In this document: positions 12,742 through 20,404 of the stretch, piece after piece
Layout of the letters: each line of letters starts with the position of its first letter
How positions within the stretch are numbered: the first letter of the stretch is position 1
DNA from: Rhodalgimonas zhirmunskyi
GTDB lineage: Bacteria; Pseudomonadota; Alphaproteobacteria; Rhodobacterales; Rhodobacteraceae
Assembly: GCA_030848925.1 (NCBI GenBank)
Contig: JANFFA010000005.1
Location: 186,001 to 250,000, forward strand
Reading direction: 5' to 3'
DNA: 64,000 nt
Position numbers and translations under genes: made by a program
The notes under the pieces: generated by a model
The model's database searches: none
Seen by the model: the letters and a program-made list of their open reading frames with translations, nothing else
Told to the model about the DNA's origin: nothing

Positions 12742-12907
12742 GTCTTTGGCCCCTCTGTGTATCTGGCCTAGGGTTTGTGACGCCTTCTTTTTCAAGAGGG
12801 CCACGGTGGTCATGTACGATCCCTCTGAACTTGCGCCGCGAATGTGGCCAATTTTGGCGCTTGGCTGGGCTATACTCGTACTTCAGCATGGCATTCGGTG
12901 GGCAGGG

Positions 12908-13621
12908 TCATATCGCAAGCCGTTCAGCAAGGCGGTCGTGTACCAGACCGGCAAGGCGTGCCACCTCGGCCCGCGAAGGGCGGCCTTCGTTGCGACTGCG
13001 CGCCAACACGCCTGCTGCATCGGCAAGCTGGTCATCTTGGGCTGATCGCGCCACGCCTGACACAAACTGTGCGAGGTAATCGAGGTGCTGCCCGTCGACA
13101 TCATCGCCCAGCAAGTCGGCGGCGTGTGCCATGTCATCACGATAGGCGATGGGGTCGGGCTTGACCTCGTCATCATTGATCTGGCGTGGGCCATTGGGCT
13201 GCCGATCAATTGGCAGGTTCGCAAGGATCACCTCCTGAAACTCGGCCAAGCGGGTGATCGGCTTGTCGAGAAAGCCATCTGCCCCGGCCTGCATTGCGCG
13301 CCCGCGCGCGCCATCATCACCGGACGTACCGATGATCACCCCGATCCGGGGGCTGGTGTTCGCCAACTCGGTGATCAAATCGGTACCGGACCCGTCCGGC
13401 AGGCCCAGATCAATGACCACAGCCGAGGGGCGATAGACCTGCAGGTGGCGCCGTGCGGAGGCAAGACAATCGGCACGCCGGATCCGGGCGCCCGAGCGAA
13501 GGCACAACAGGCGCATCGCCTCGCACGCGAAGCGGCTGTCTTCAACGACGAGGATCGTCAGCCCCAGAAGCGGGCGCGCCGCAGTGGGGGAGCGGTGCGG
13601 GTTGAGGTCGAGATCGTCCAT
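12908..13621 (-). CDS. Receiver-domain response regulator with unrecognised C-terminus
   Basis: A 237-residue protein. Residues ~20-145 form a CheY-like receiver with the acidic pair E27/D28, phospho-acceptor D71 (VVIDLGLPDGSG), T99 and K120 (DGFLDKP). The remaining ~90 residues are mainly helical and acidic, with no DNA-binding or enzymatic motif; they may be a protein-interaction or degenerate phosphotransfer module. The start MDDLDLN follows GGAGG; a longer in-frame start lies at 13651. A CtrA-like site lies ~60 bp upstream. No histidine kinase is adjacent, so the partner is unknown. Confidence 0.82.
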   Translation of the reverse strand: MDDLDLNPHRSPTAARPLLGLTILVVEDSRFACEAMRLLCLRSGARIRRADCLASARRHLQVYRPSAVVIDLGLPDGSGTDLITELANTSPRIGVIIGTSGDDGARGRAMQAGADGFLDKPITRLAEFQEVILANLPIDRQPNGPRQINDDEVKPDPIAYRDDMAHAADLLGDDVDGQHLDYLAQFVSGVARSAQDDQLADAAGVLARSRNEGRPSRAEVARLAGLVHDRLAERLAI

Positions 13622-13680
13622 TTGAATGCCTCCAGCGAGTCGGTTTTCCATGAGATGCCTCGAGCATGGCGGCAGGTTGG

Positions 13681-13695
13681 CTAATGCAAGGTTAA
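13681..13695 (-). promoter_or_regulatory. CtrA-like binding site (TTAA-N7-TTAG)
   Basis: Read on the minus strand the site is TTAA-N7-TTAG, one mismatch from the alphaproteobacterial CtrA consensus TTAA-N7-TTAA. It lies 60 bp upstream of the receiver gene start, a position suited to promoter control. Single-site prediction only. Confidence 0.45.
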
Positions 13696-13808
13696 CGGAA
13701 CGGTTGAATCGCGGGTGAAAACGTCGCGCTTCCGGCAGCGCGCTTGCATGGTTCGCCGGCAAGCCGCATAAGGACGCGCAAACCGACCCTTGAGAAGGAG
13801 CCTTGCCC

Positions 13809-14213
13809 ATGATCGGCCGTCTGAATCACGTTGCCATTGCCGTGCCTGACCTTGAGGCCGCCGCGGCCCAATACCGCGAGACGCTGGGGGCGAAGGTCAA
13901 CCCGCCGCAGGACGAACCGGATCACGGCGTGACCGTCGTCTTTATCGAACTGCCCAACACCAAGATCGAATTGCTCTATCCGCTGGGCGACAATTCCCCG
14001 ATTACCGGTTTCCTGGAAAAGAACCCGTCGGGCGGCATACACCACATCTGTTACGAGGTGGATGACATTCTGGCCGCGCGCGATAAGCTGATGGAAAAAG
14101 GCGCCCGTGTTCTGGGCACGGGCGAGCCCAAGATCGGCGCCCATGGCAAGCCGGTGCTGTTTTTACACCCCAAGGATTTCCAAGGCACGCTGGTGGAACT
14201 GGAGCAGGTCTGA
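13809..14213 (+). CDS. mce: Methylmalonyl-CoA epimerase
   Basis: Interconverts the (2R) and (2S) epimers of methylmalonyl-CoA in propionyl-CoA and ethylmalonyl-CoA metabolism. The 134-residue protein is a VOC-fold glyoxalase relative: LNHVAIAVPDLEAA carries the first metal His, then GVTVVFIELPNTKIELLYPL, a second His in GGIHHICYEVDD, and the C-terminal Glu in GTLVELEQV. The ATG at 13809 is preceded by AAGGAG at good spacing. Its stop overlaps the start of the DUF1467 gene (TGATG). The mutase chaperone gene meaB lies 42 kb away on the same strand; the mutase itself is not in this window. Confidence 0.96.
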   Translation: MIGRLNHVAIAVPDLEAAAAQYRETLGAKVNPPQDEPDHGVTVVFIELPNTKIELLYPLGDNSPITGFLEKNPSGGIHHICYEVDDILAARDKLMEKGARVLGTGEPKIGAHGKPVLFLHPKDFQGTLVELEQV

Positions 14214-14524
14214 TGAGCATTACATCGGGGATCGTCCTTTACGTCGTGATCTGGTTCATGACTTTTCTCACCGTGATCCCCTTTCGGCTAAAAACCCAAG
14301 GTGACGTGGGCGAGATCGTGCCCGGCACCCAAGCGGGTGCGCCGCATGAACACGGGTTGCAGAAAAAGGCCGTGATCACCACGATCATCGCTGCCGTGCT
14401 TTGGGCGATCATCGCGGGGATCATCATTTCGGGCGTGATTAGCGTGCGGGATATCGACTGGTTCAACCGGCTCGACTGGAACCTCGCCCCGAGTGAAGGG
14501 GCGCAATCGATCCAGCGGGACTGA
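14213..14524 (+). CDS. DUF1467 family membrane protein
   Basis: A 103-residue inner-membrane protein with two hydrophobic segments (ITSGIVLYVVIWFMTFL and ITTIIAAVLWAIIAGIIIS) and the family motif IPFRLKTQGDVGEIVPGTQAGAP between them. Function unknown. Translationally coupled to mce by a 1-bp overlap, an arrangement widespread in alphaproteobacteria. Confidence 0.92.
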   Translation: MSITSGIVLYVVIWFMTFLTVIPFRLKTQGDVGEIVPGTQAGAPHEHGLQKKAVITTIIAAVLWAIIAGIIISGVISVRDIDWFNRLDWNLAPSEGAQSIQRD

Positions 14525-14529
14525 GCGGA

Positions 14530-15234
14530 TCAGCGCCGCGCGGCCAGCCCGTGATAGATATGGGTGAACGTGGCCGCGCCGAGGATCGGGACGATCAGGC
14601 CCAGGAATGGCACGACAAGCGGTACGGCCATTAGCAAGCCCGCCACGAAGATCGTGCCAGCGTTGCCACGGCGCAGATCACGCGCGCCGGCCCGGCCCAG
14701 CCGGCGCATCGCGGCAAGCTGGAAATACTCGCGCCCGAGCAGGAACCCGTTCAGCCCGAAAAAGATGAACGGTGCCGCCGGGGGAAAGGCGATATAGGCC
14801 GCGAAAGCCGCGATATTTGCGGCGACGATCACGCCGAGAAAGGCGAGGCTGTCTGTCACCACCTCGCTCAGCCGCGCCTTGGGCACCGGGGGCAGGGTCG
14901 GGTAGTGCCGCTCTTCCACCGCATCTGCTACGTCATCGAGAAACAGCGAAGTAAAGGCCGAGGCGACGGGCACCATTAGGAACACCGACAGCGCCGCAGT
15001 GACCAGCAGCGACGAGGCCGAAAGCGCGGTCTGAAGCCAGTCCCAGCCCGACAAAAAGCCGAGCCAGCTGTCGGGTGAGGTCAGCAAGCCCAAGAGCCAG
15101 CGCAGGCCGAGGAACGCGGCCACGAACAGCCCCAGCGTCAGCCCGATCCCGCGCCAGAGCACGGACCGAAAGCGCCGGTCGCCCAGCTGCGCCAAGGCCT
15201 TGAAAAAGGCGGTGAGGATCAATCCCGGAGCCAT
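14530..15234 (-). CDS. EI24/CysZ-like membrane protein
   Basis: A 234-residue EI24-domain protein with about five hydrophobic segments. The family signature appears as FTSLFLDDVADAVEERHYP followed by FLLGREYFQLAAMRRLG, similar to CysZ sulfate-uptake proteins, but no cys genes are near, so the transported solute is unknown. Its start overlaps the end of the nitroreductase gene by 16 bp, so the two are co-transcribed. Confidence 0.88.
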   Translation of the reverse strand: MAPGLILTAFFKALAQLGDRRFRSVLWRGIGLTLGLFVAAFLGLRWLLGLLTSPDSWLGFLSGWDWLQTALSASSLLVTAALSVFLMVPVASAFTSLFLDDVADAVEERHYPTLPPVPKARLSEVVTDSLAFLGVIVAANIAAFAAYIAFPPAAPFIFFGLNGFLLGREYFQLAAMRRLGRAGARDLRRGNAGTIFVAGLLMAVPLVVPFLGLIVPILGAATFTHIYHGLAARR

Positions 15235-15797
15235 GCCGTGATCTTCTCGAGGTCGGGGCGGGGGCGATCGGGGGGCGCGGAGGATTCGGTGGCGATATGG
15301 ATGAAGCCCGCCACACGCTCATCCGGGGAGAGGCCAAGGACCTGTTCCTGAAAGCCGCGATCGTGGGCCGCGAACCCCGACAACCAGTTTGCCCCCCAAC
15401 CCGCTGCCAAAGCGGCATTGAGTAGGGCAAGGCACGCGCCGCCCGCGGCATAGGTCTGTTCTATCGCGGGCACTTTTTCCGAAGGTTTCGGCACCTCGAT
15501 CACGGCGACGGCGAGCAGGCCCTGATCGAATTGCTGGCGTGCCTTGGCGATGCCCTCGGCGTCCCGCCCGGCCGCCTCGGCGCGCTGGCCGGCCTCTTGC
15601 GCCAATCGAGGCATCGCGCCTTCTTCGATCACGAGAAAGCGGAACGGCTCCAGCTTGCCATGATCGGGCGTTCGGGCGGCGGCGGTCAGAAGCGGTTGCA
15701 ACTGGTCCCGCGTCGGCGCGGGAGCCTTGAGCGTTTTGGCCGGGCGCGAGCGGCGGGATAGGAGAAAATCGAGGGCAGCCGGGTTGGGGGCGGGCAT
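15219..15797 (-). CDS. Nitroreductase family protein (YdjA-like)
   Basis: A 192-residue FMN-dependent oxidoreductase of the compact nitroreductase group. LLSRRSRPAKTL and AARTPDHGKLEPFRFLVIEE are the FMN-phosphate and substrate-side motifs; AAGWGANWLSG and LGLSPDERVAGFIHI follow in family order. Physiological substrate unknown. The start MPAPNPAA is preceded by AAAGGA; the longer frame adds 16 residues. A large composite repeat lies upstream. Confidence 0.9.
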   Translation of the reverse strand: MPAPNPAALDFLLSRRSRPAKTLKAPAPTRDQLQPLLTAAARTPDHGKLEPFRFLVIEEGAMPRLAQEAGQRAEAAGRDAEGIAKARQQFDQGLLAVAVIEVPKPSEKVPAIEQTYAAGGACLALLNAALAAGWGANWLSGFAAHDRGFQEQVLGLSPDERVAGFIHIATESSAPPDRPRPDLEKITAWLRD

Positions 15798-15861
15798 TGT
15801 GTATCCTTTATTGGGTCGAGCAACATGTTTGTATCGTTCGGGCAAGCGTCAAGGGCAGGAG

Positions 15862-16013
15862 GGAGGGGCCAGCCCCTCCGGCGAAAAATCCTTGCAGGAT
15901 TTTGTCGCCTCCTCCCCGGGATATTTGTGGTCAGATGAAGCAGGGGGGCTGCTCTGCCTTTCATTTTTCCTCAAATACTCCGGGGGATTCCGAAGGGCTG
16001 GGGCAGCGCCCCC
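15862..16013. repeat. Composite intergenic repeat: inverted pair of TATTT-N8-ATGAA(A)G cores with hairpins
   Basis: Four structures lie in a row between the HDAC-like gene end and the nitroreductase start. They are: a GGAGGGGC/GCCCCTCC hairpin (15862-15879); a long hairpin with AAAATCC/GGATTTT (15880-15909); the core CCCCGGGATATTT-N8-ATGAAG (15914-15940); and an inverted core (15958-15986) with the GGGGC-AGC-GCCCC hairpin (16000-16012). The two cores can pair over about 14 bp. Related copies occur at six other places in the window. Confidence 0.85.
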
Positions 16014-16030
16014 TCTTGGCACCCGTGCGG

Positions 16031-17140
16031 CTATGCGCCCAGCAGGTCCTTGGCGAGGTCGGTGACGAGGTCTTGCTGGAAGGCGCGGGCGCGGGGGCCG
16101 GGTTGGCGTTGAGAGAGCGTGTCGGCCATGGGGTCCGGCGCCGTGTGGGGCGAGCCGGAAAGCTGTTCCATCACCGCATGGCCGCAGAATGGCACGTAGG
16201 CCTCGGAATAGCCGCCCTCGTGGACGAGGACGAGCTTGCCGTCGCAGAGTTTTGCCGCCGTGTCCATCATCCGCGCGGTCATCTGGCGATAGGTGTCGGC
16301 CGAGCAGAGCATTTGCGCGATCGGATCATAGGCGCTTGCGTCGAAGCCGCAGGCAACGATGATCACGTCGGGGGCGTACTCCATCAGCGCGGGCGTGACG
16401 ATGCGGTCGATCACGTCGAGATAGGTCTCGTGGCCACATCCGGCGGGCAGGGGGATGTTCATGTTGTAGCCAGTGCCGGTCCCGGTGCCGCGATCGCAGG
16501 CATCACCGGTGTCGAGCGGGTAGTTGTGCTCTTGGTGGATGGAGATCGTGAGCACATCGTCACGGTCATAAAAGATCGCCTCGGTGCCGTTGCCGTGGTG
16601 CACGTCCCAATCGACCACGGCAAAGCGCGTGGCCTGATTGGCGGCGATAGCGGCCTCGATTGCGATGGCGATATTGTTGAGCAGGCAGAACCCGTTGGGC
16701 CAATCGGGCAGGCAGTGGTGCCCCGGCGGGCGCGACAGGGAATAGGCATTGTCGAGCGTGCCTTCCAGCACCTGCGCCAGCGCCTCTTTGGCAAGACCCG
16801 CGGACAGCGCGGCGATTTCGAACCCGCCCTTGAGGAACGGGGTGCGCAGGCCCAACTCTCCGCCGCCGGCATCCGAGGTTTCCTTGAACTTCTTGAGGAA
16901 GCTTTCGGGGTGAACGCGGGCCAGATCGCTCCAGGTGGCGGGTTTGGCGGATTGCATTTCAAGGTCTTGGACGATGCCCGAAACCTCCATCAGGTTCTTG
17001 AGCCTGCGCTTGGTTTCAGGGTTTTCAGGCAGGCCGCCGGCGGCGAGCGGCTGCACGTAATCGCCGATTGGCAGGGTCAGCGCGTAGGCGCCGCCCGCGT
17101 GCCAGAAGCATTTTTCATCCCAGAAGAAACCTGTTGTCAC
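16031..17140 (-). CDS. Histone deacetylase family (class II-like) deacetylase
   Basis: A 369-residue zinc amidohydrolase of the arginase/deacetylase fold. The active-site motifs are intact: SRPPGHHCLPD with the tandem His pair, VVDWDVHHGNGT with the Asp/His zinc ligands, and ACGFDASAYDP with the second metal Asp. Bacterial relatives act on acetylpolyamines, acylated lysines or other N-acyl amides; the substrate here is not determined. A GTG start at 17140 (protein beginning TTGFFWDEKCFWH after Met) is chosen because AAAGGGG lies 7-8 nt upstream and the family starts there; the longer frame would overlap the divergent DUF167 gene. Confidence 0.92.
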   Translation of the reverse strand: MTTGFFWDEKCFWHAGGAYALTLPIGDYVQPLAAGGLPENPETKRRLKNLMEVSGIVQDLEMQSAKPATWSDLARVHPESFLKKFKETSDAGGGELGLRTPFLKGGFEIAALSAGLAKEALAQVLEGTLDNAYSLSRPPGHHCLPDWPNGFCLLNNIAIAIEAAIAANQATRFAVVDWDVHHGNGTEAIFYDRDDVLTISIHQEHNYPLDTGDACDRGTGTGTGYNMNIPLPAGCGHETYLDVIDRIVTPALMEYAPDVIIVACGFDASAYDPIAQMLCSADTYRQMTARMMDTAAKLCDGKLVLVHEGGYSEAYVPFCGHAVMEQLSGSPHTAPDPMADTLSQRQPGPRARAFQQDLVTDLAKDLLGA

Positions 17141-17222
17141 GCTCGCACCCCTTTTTCGCGAATCCCTTGCGCCGGGATTAGGGCAAGGGTGCGGGGGATT
17201 TGCAACCTCGACGCGGCGCGGT

Positions 17223-17489
17223 ATGACCATCGCAATGGATACAGAGCTGAGCCACATGGCCCGAGAGGGGGCCGAAATCGCGGTGCGGGTCACGCCGAAA
17301 GCCTCGCGCAATCGTGTCGTTCTCGAACAGGGGCAGGTGCGGGTCTATGTCACCGTGGTGCCGGAGGGCGGTAAGGCCAACGCGGCGGTGCAGAAGCTGT
17401 TGGCGAAGGCGCTGGGCATTGCCAAATCGCGGCTCGTTCTGGTGCGTGGGGCGACAGCGCGCGACAAGGTTTTCAGGGTCGAAGACTGA
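17223..17489 (+). CDS. DUF167 (YggU) family protein
   Basis: An 88-residue small cytoplasmic protein with the YggU/DUF167 signature VRVTPKASRNRVV, then VTVVPEGGKANAAVQKLLAKALGI and VRGATARDKVFRV. Function unknown despite near-universal distribution. ATG at 17223 or 17235 could be used; neither has a strong ribosome binding site. It is divergent from the HDAC-like gene. Confidence 0.88.
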   Translation: MTIAMDTELSHMAREGAEIAVRVTPKASRNRVVLEQGQVRVYVTVVPEGGKANAAVQKLLAKALGIAKSRLVLVRGATARDKVFRVED

Positions 17490-17519
17490 GCCGGGGTGCG
17501 GTTTCAAACCCTTGTGAAA

Positions 17520-17765
17520 TCAGGAGGTTTCGTCGTTTCGCGCCAAGGCGTAGACCCCTTCGGGCAGGTCGAGCGCCGCGCCGAGATCGCGGATCTGTAC
17601 CATTGAAAGTGTGATCTTCTGTACGCTGTCAGTGCGGGGGTCGAATTGTTCGATCGTCACGCATTCGGCGAAGGCGTTGATGATCACGTCTTCCTGCAAA
17701 GGGGCGCTGCCCTCGTCGACGAGGGTTATGACGGTGGAGTCGAATTCGTGTTCGATGGAAAACAT
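17520..17765 (-). CDS. Conserved hypothetical protein (81 aa)
   Basis: A small acidic protein, MFSIEHEFDSTVITLVDEG to PEGVYALARNDETS, that looks like a family restricted to Roseobacter relatives. It has no signal peptide, membrane segment or Cys pair beyond one cysteine. Predicted to be mostly beta with a C-terminal helix. It lies between two plus-strand genes. I cannot assign a function. Confidence 0.72.
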   Translation of the reverse strand: MFSIEHEFDSTVITLVDEGSAPLQEDVIINAFAECVTIEQFDPRTDSVQKITLSMVQIRDLGAALDLPEGVYALARNDETS

Positions 17766-17947
17766 GTTGTTAGCCTAGCCTCTCTTTCGCGCAGTTCAAG
17801 TGGATTGGTGGCGCGGGCCAAAGGAAGCGTTGGGGATCGAGAAACCGCCCATGTGGCGCCGGGGACTTCCTTGGGGCTGGTGCGAGGGGCGCCGGGGCTG
17901 CTATTCTGCCCGGAAAGAGAGCGGCAGGCAGCGGGCAAAGGACGGAA

Positions 17948-18679
17948 ATGAAGGCATTTATCGGGATCGTGGCCGTTGCGCTGACGTTGGCCGGATGCAC
18001 GGTGGCACCGGTGCCGCAGGGCAGCGTGCCTGCGCCTGAAACAACGGCTGCGCCGGGGCCGGCACAAGCCGTTTCGGCGCGGATCAGGGCGCAGCGGGCG
18101 GCTAAGCAATTTGTCGAGGTTGTTCAGACGGTTGAGCCGGTCGCCGAGCGGGAATGTAGTCGCCACCTGCCGGGGGCGAACTGCGATTTTCAGATCGTGG
18201 TGGATGATCGCACGGGCCAGCCACCGAATGCCTTTCAGACGCTGGACAAGGCGGGGCGCCCCGTGATCGCCTTTACGCTCGCGCTGATCGCGGAGGTACA
18301 GAACGAGGACGAGCTGGCCTTTGTCATGAGCCACGAGGCCGCGCACCACATCGCGGGCCATATCCGTCGCCAGCAACAGAATGCCACCGCTGGGGCCGCG
18401 ATTTTCGGCGGTTTGGCGGTGCTGACCGGGGCGGATACGAGCGGCATTCAGGCCGCGCAGGAACTTGGCGCGGCGGTGGGCGCGCGCAGCTACTCCAAGG
18501 AGTTCGAGTTGGAGGCCGACGCGCTAGGCACGGTGATCGCCAAACGCGCGGGATATGATCCCGTGCGTGGGGCGGTATTCTTTACCCGTATACCCGATCC
18601 GGGGAACCGGTTCCTTGGGACACATCCACCAAATGCAGCGCGGATCGAGACTGTTCGGCGTGTGGCGCAGGGCCTGTAA
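17948..18679 (+). CDS. M48-family metallopeptidase lipoprotein
   Basis: A 243-residue zinc protease. The signal peptide ends in the lipobox LAGC (Cys17), so the protein is probably anchored in the outer or inner membrane facing the periplasm. The catalytic motif is HEAAH in MSHEAAHHIAGH, and the third ligand region is ELEADALGTVIAKRAGYDP, followed by GTHPPNAARIETVR, as in BepA/LoiP-like proteases of envelope quality control. Its last ~98 bp overlap the antisense CBU_0592-like gene. Confidence 0.93.
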   Translation: MKAFIGIVAVALTLAGCTVAPVPQGSVPAPETTAAPGPAQAVSARIRAQRAAKQFVEVVQTVEPVAERECSRHLPGANCDFQIVVDDRTGQPPNAFQTLDKAGRPVIAFTLALIAEVQNEDELAFVMSHEAAHHIAGHIRRQQQNATAGAAIFGGLAVLTGADTSGIQAAQELGAAVGARSYSKEFELEADALGTVIAKRAGYDPVRGAVFFTRIPDPGNRFLGTHPPNAARIETVRRVAQGL

Positions 18680-18959
18680 GAGTTTGATAATGCGTTTTTT
18701 TCGCGCGGTAGAGGCGCAGGATGATTCCGGCGGATGACATCAGGATGAAGAACGTCTGGATCATCGCGGCGGCGAGGTTGAAACTTGCCGAGAGGCCGAT
18801 CAGCACGAGCGACGCGGCGCAGATGTTGACGGCGTAATAACCGATGCAATCGCCGGAAACACGGCGCATGCTGAGCATGCTGTAATTGAAGACATAGAGC
18901 AGGAAACCTGCGACGCCGGCGAATTCCGCAGCGGAATAATGCGAAAGAATTGAATACAT
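18582..18959 (-). CDS. CBU_0592-family small membrane protein, C-terminally extended
   Basis: A 125-residue protein. The first ~85 residues hold three hydrophobic segments (AGVAGFLLYVFNYSMLSMR, YYAVNICAASLVLIGLSA, AMIQTFFILMSSAGIILRL), the pattern of the CBU_0592 membrane family. The remaining ~40 residues read antisense to the 3' end of the M48 gene and look like extension without domain, probably because a stop was lost. Function unknown. Confidence 0.68.
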   Translation of the reverse strand: MYSILSHYSAAEFAGVAGFLLYVFNYSMLSMRRVSGDCIGYYAVNICAASLVLIGLSASFNLAAAMIQTFFILMSSAGIILRLYRAKKTHYQTLTGPAPHAEQSRSALHLVDVSQGTGSPDRVYG

Positions 18960-18987
18960 TGAGTGGGTCCGTTCTTAAAAAAATAGG

Positions 18988-19023
18988 ACTGAAAGAGTCA
19001 CTGAAAGAGTCACTGAAAGAGTC
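18988..19023. repeat. Three tandem copies of a 12-bp unit
   Basis: ACTGAAAGAGTC occurs three times without mismatch (18988-18999, 19000-19011, 19012-19023) in the divergent promoter region between the CBU_0592-like gene and the IMPACT-family gene. Confidence 0.95.
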
Positions 19024-19097
19024 TTGGAACAGGTCTTGAGCAATGGCAGGACAATACCCTGGAAACGCCGGGCGCGCAGGTGGGGAAAACCATACCA

Positions 19098-19463
19098 ATG
19101 CTGACAATTGACGCAGTTCTGAGTGACAGGGGGTCGAAATACGCTGTTTCGGGCGCGCCTGCGCGTGATCGCGCTGAGGTGGACGGCCTTCTCAAAGGCC
19201 TGAAAAAGAAGAAGAAATTCGCCAAGGCTACGCATAACACATGGGCGATTTTGCCGTCGGACGGGCCGCCCCTGAAAGGCGATGACGGTGAGGCGGGGGC
19301 GGGAATGGTGATCCTGCGGATGTTGGAACGCGCGGAGTTGCACGACCACCTGATCATCGTGACGCGCTGGTACGGCGGGACCAAGCTGGGCGGGGATCGT
19401 TTCAGGCGGGTGCAGGATTGCGTCGAGGCCTACCTTGAGGCGCGCGGATCTATGGGCGGTTGA
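19098..19463 (+). CDS. IMPACT/YigZ-family protein (UPF0029 N-terminal domain)
   Basis: A 121-residue protein comprising only the IMPACT N-terminal domain: KATHNTWAILPSDGP, then DDGEAGAGMVILRMLERA, and VTRWYGGTKLGGDRFRRVQ, the family's most conserved block. YigZ-type proteins are linked to translation or nucleic-acid binding, but the exact role is unknown. This form is shorter than YigZ (~200 aa) because the C-terminal domain is missing, which appears normal in related Rhodobacterales. ATG at 19098 is preferred over GTG at 19080. Confidence 0.88.
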   Translation: MLTIDAVLSDRGSKYAVSGAPARDRAEVDGLLKGLKKKKKFAKATHNTWAILPSDGPPLKGDDGEAGAGMVILRMLERAELHDHLIIVTRWYGGTKLGGDRFRRVQDCVEAYLEARGSMGG

Positions 19464-19534
19464 TCAGGGTCAAGGCGGCGCGGCCGATTCGCTGTTAGAT
19501 TGGAAAAAATCGTGATCTGACAGGGGCATGGCTG

Positions 19535-19816
19535 ATGAAACCACTGGGGGAAACGAAGCGGCACTTCTGGCTCGCGCAGCGGATGGCGAAGTTGCACGAC
19601 GTTGATCTGGTGGGGGCCGTGGCGCGGGGCGATCTTGCGCAAGAGGAGTGGGCCGGCATGGTCACGCGTTGCCGTGGCTGTGAGTGGACCGAAGGCTGCA
19701 CGCGGTTTCTTGAGCAGGGGGAGGCCCATGACGACCTGCCTCATGACTGTCGGAACCGGGTCAGGATGGCAGAATTGTTGGCGCTTCAAACCGCCGCGAC
19801 GCAAGGAGAATTGTGA
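19535..19816 (+). CDS. DUF6455 family protein, first of a pair
   Basis: A 93-residue cytoplasmic protein: FWLAQRMAKLHDVDLVGAV, then the cysteine cluster RCRGCEWTEGC and a fourth Cys in HDCRNRVRM. The C-x2-C-x5-C ... C layout suggests a metal or iron-sulfur site. DUF6455 has no known function. The stop overlaps the start of a second DUF6455 gene (TGATG), so the two are co-translated. Confidence 0.85.
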   Translation: MKPLGETKRHFWLAQRMAKLHDVDLVGAVARGDLAQEEWAGMVTRCRGCEWTEGCTRFLEQGEAHDDLPHDCRNRVRMAELLALQTAATQGEL

Positions 19817-20079
19817 TGAGTTCCAATATCTTGCACTTGGGTGATCCGGTTACGCATTTCTGGATGACGCGGGCTGTGGCGCGGATCATGGGCGTGAACC
19901 TGAGCGACGCGATGGCCGAAGGCGCGCTGTCGGCAAAGGCTTATTCTGACATGGTCACGACCTGCCGCAAATGCCCGCTGGTGGCCGAATGTCAGCACTG
20001 GCTGGCGACCGAGGCCGTGCCGCAAAACGCCGCCTTCGAGGGTTGTCCGAACCGCTGCACGCTGGAACGGCTTCAGTAA
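19816..20079 (+). CDS. DUF6455 family protein, second of a pair
   Basis: An 87-residue paralogue of the preceding gene with the same frame of motifs: FWMTRAVARIMGVNLSDAM, TCRKCPLVAEC and GCPNRCTLERLQ. AAGGAG lies 8 nt before the ATG at 19816. The shared architecture but low identity suggests an old duplication; the products could form a heterodimer sharing a metal site. Confidence 0.85.
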   Translation: MSSNILHLGDPVTHFWMTRAVARIMGVNLSDAMAEGALSAKAYSDMVTTCRKCPLVAECQHWLATEAVPQNAAFEGCPNRCTLERLQ

Positions 20080-20404
20080 GCGAAAACTGCGATAGGTTAA
20101 CGATTCGCCACGCCGAAATCGAGCGTCTGCAAAGCGTATGCGATGCGTCTGCTTTGCGTCGGGCGCGGGCGTGAGGGCTGCTTTTCTGTGCAATCGTCAA
20201 CGCGGCGTGCGGCGTGTTGAGCAAGGCCACGGCCAACCCGCCAGCGGGCCTTTTGCGAGGCGCCGGTCCCCGGATCGGATGGTGATCGGGTGGGGAGATG
20301 TATCGCGATGCGGATCCCGGCGCATCCGAGTCTGGCCAGCCAATCCGGCCAGTTCGTGCTATCCTGTCGGCATTTGAGAACCATCGAATCGAAAGAGATT
20401 TTCA
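20080..20404. other. Intergenic region, promoter of the 323-aa gene
   Basis: The 325 bp after the DUF6455 pair contain no credible gene on either strand. A short imperfect inverted repeat (CTGGCCAG/CGGCCAG around 20333-20354) precedes the next gene. Nothing else is recognised. Confidence 0.5.
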
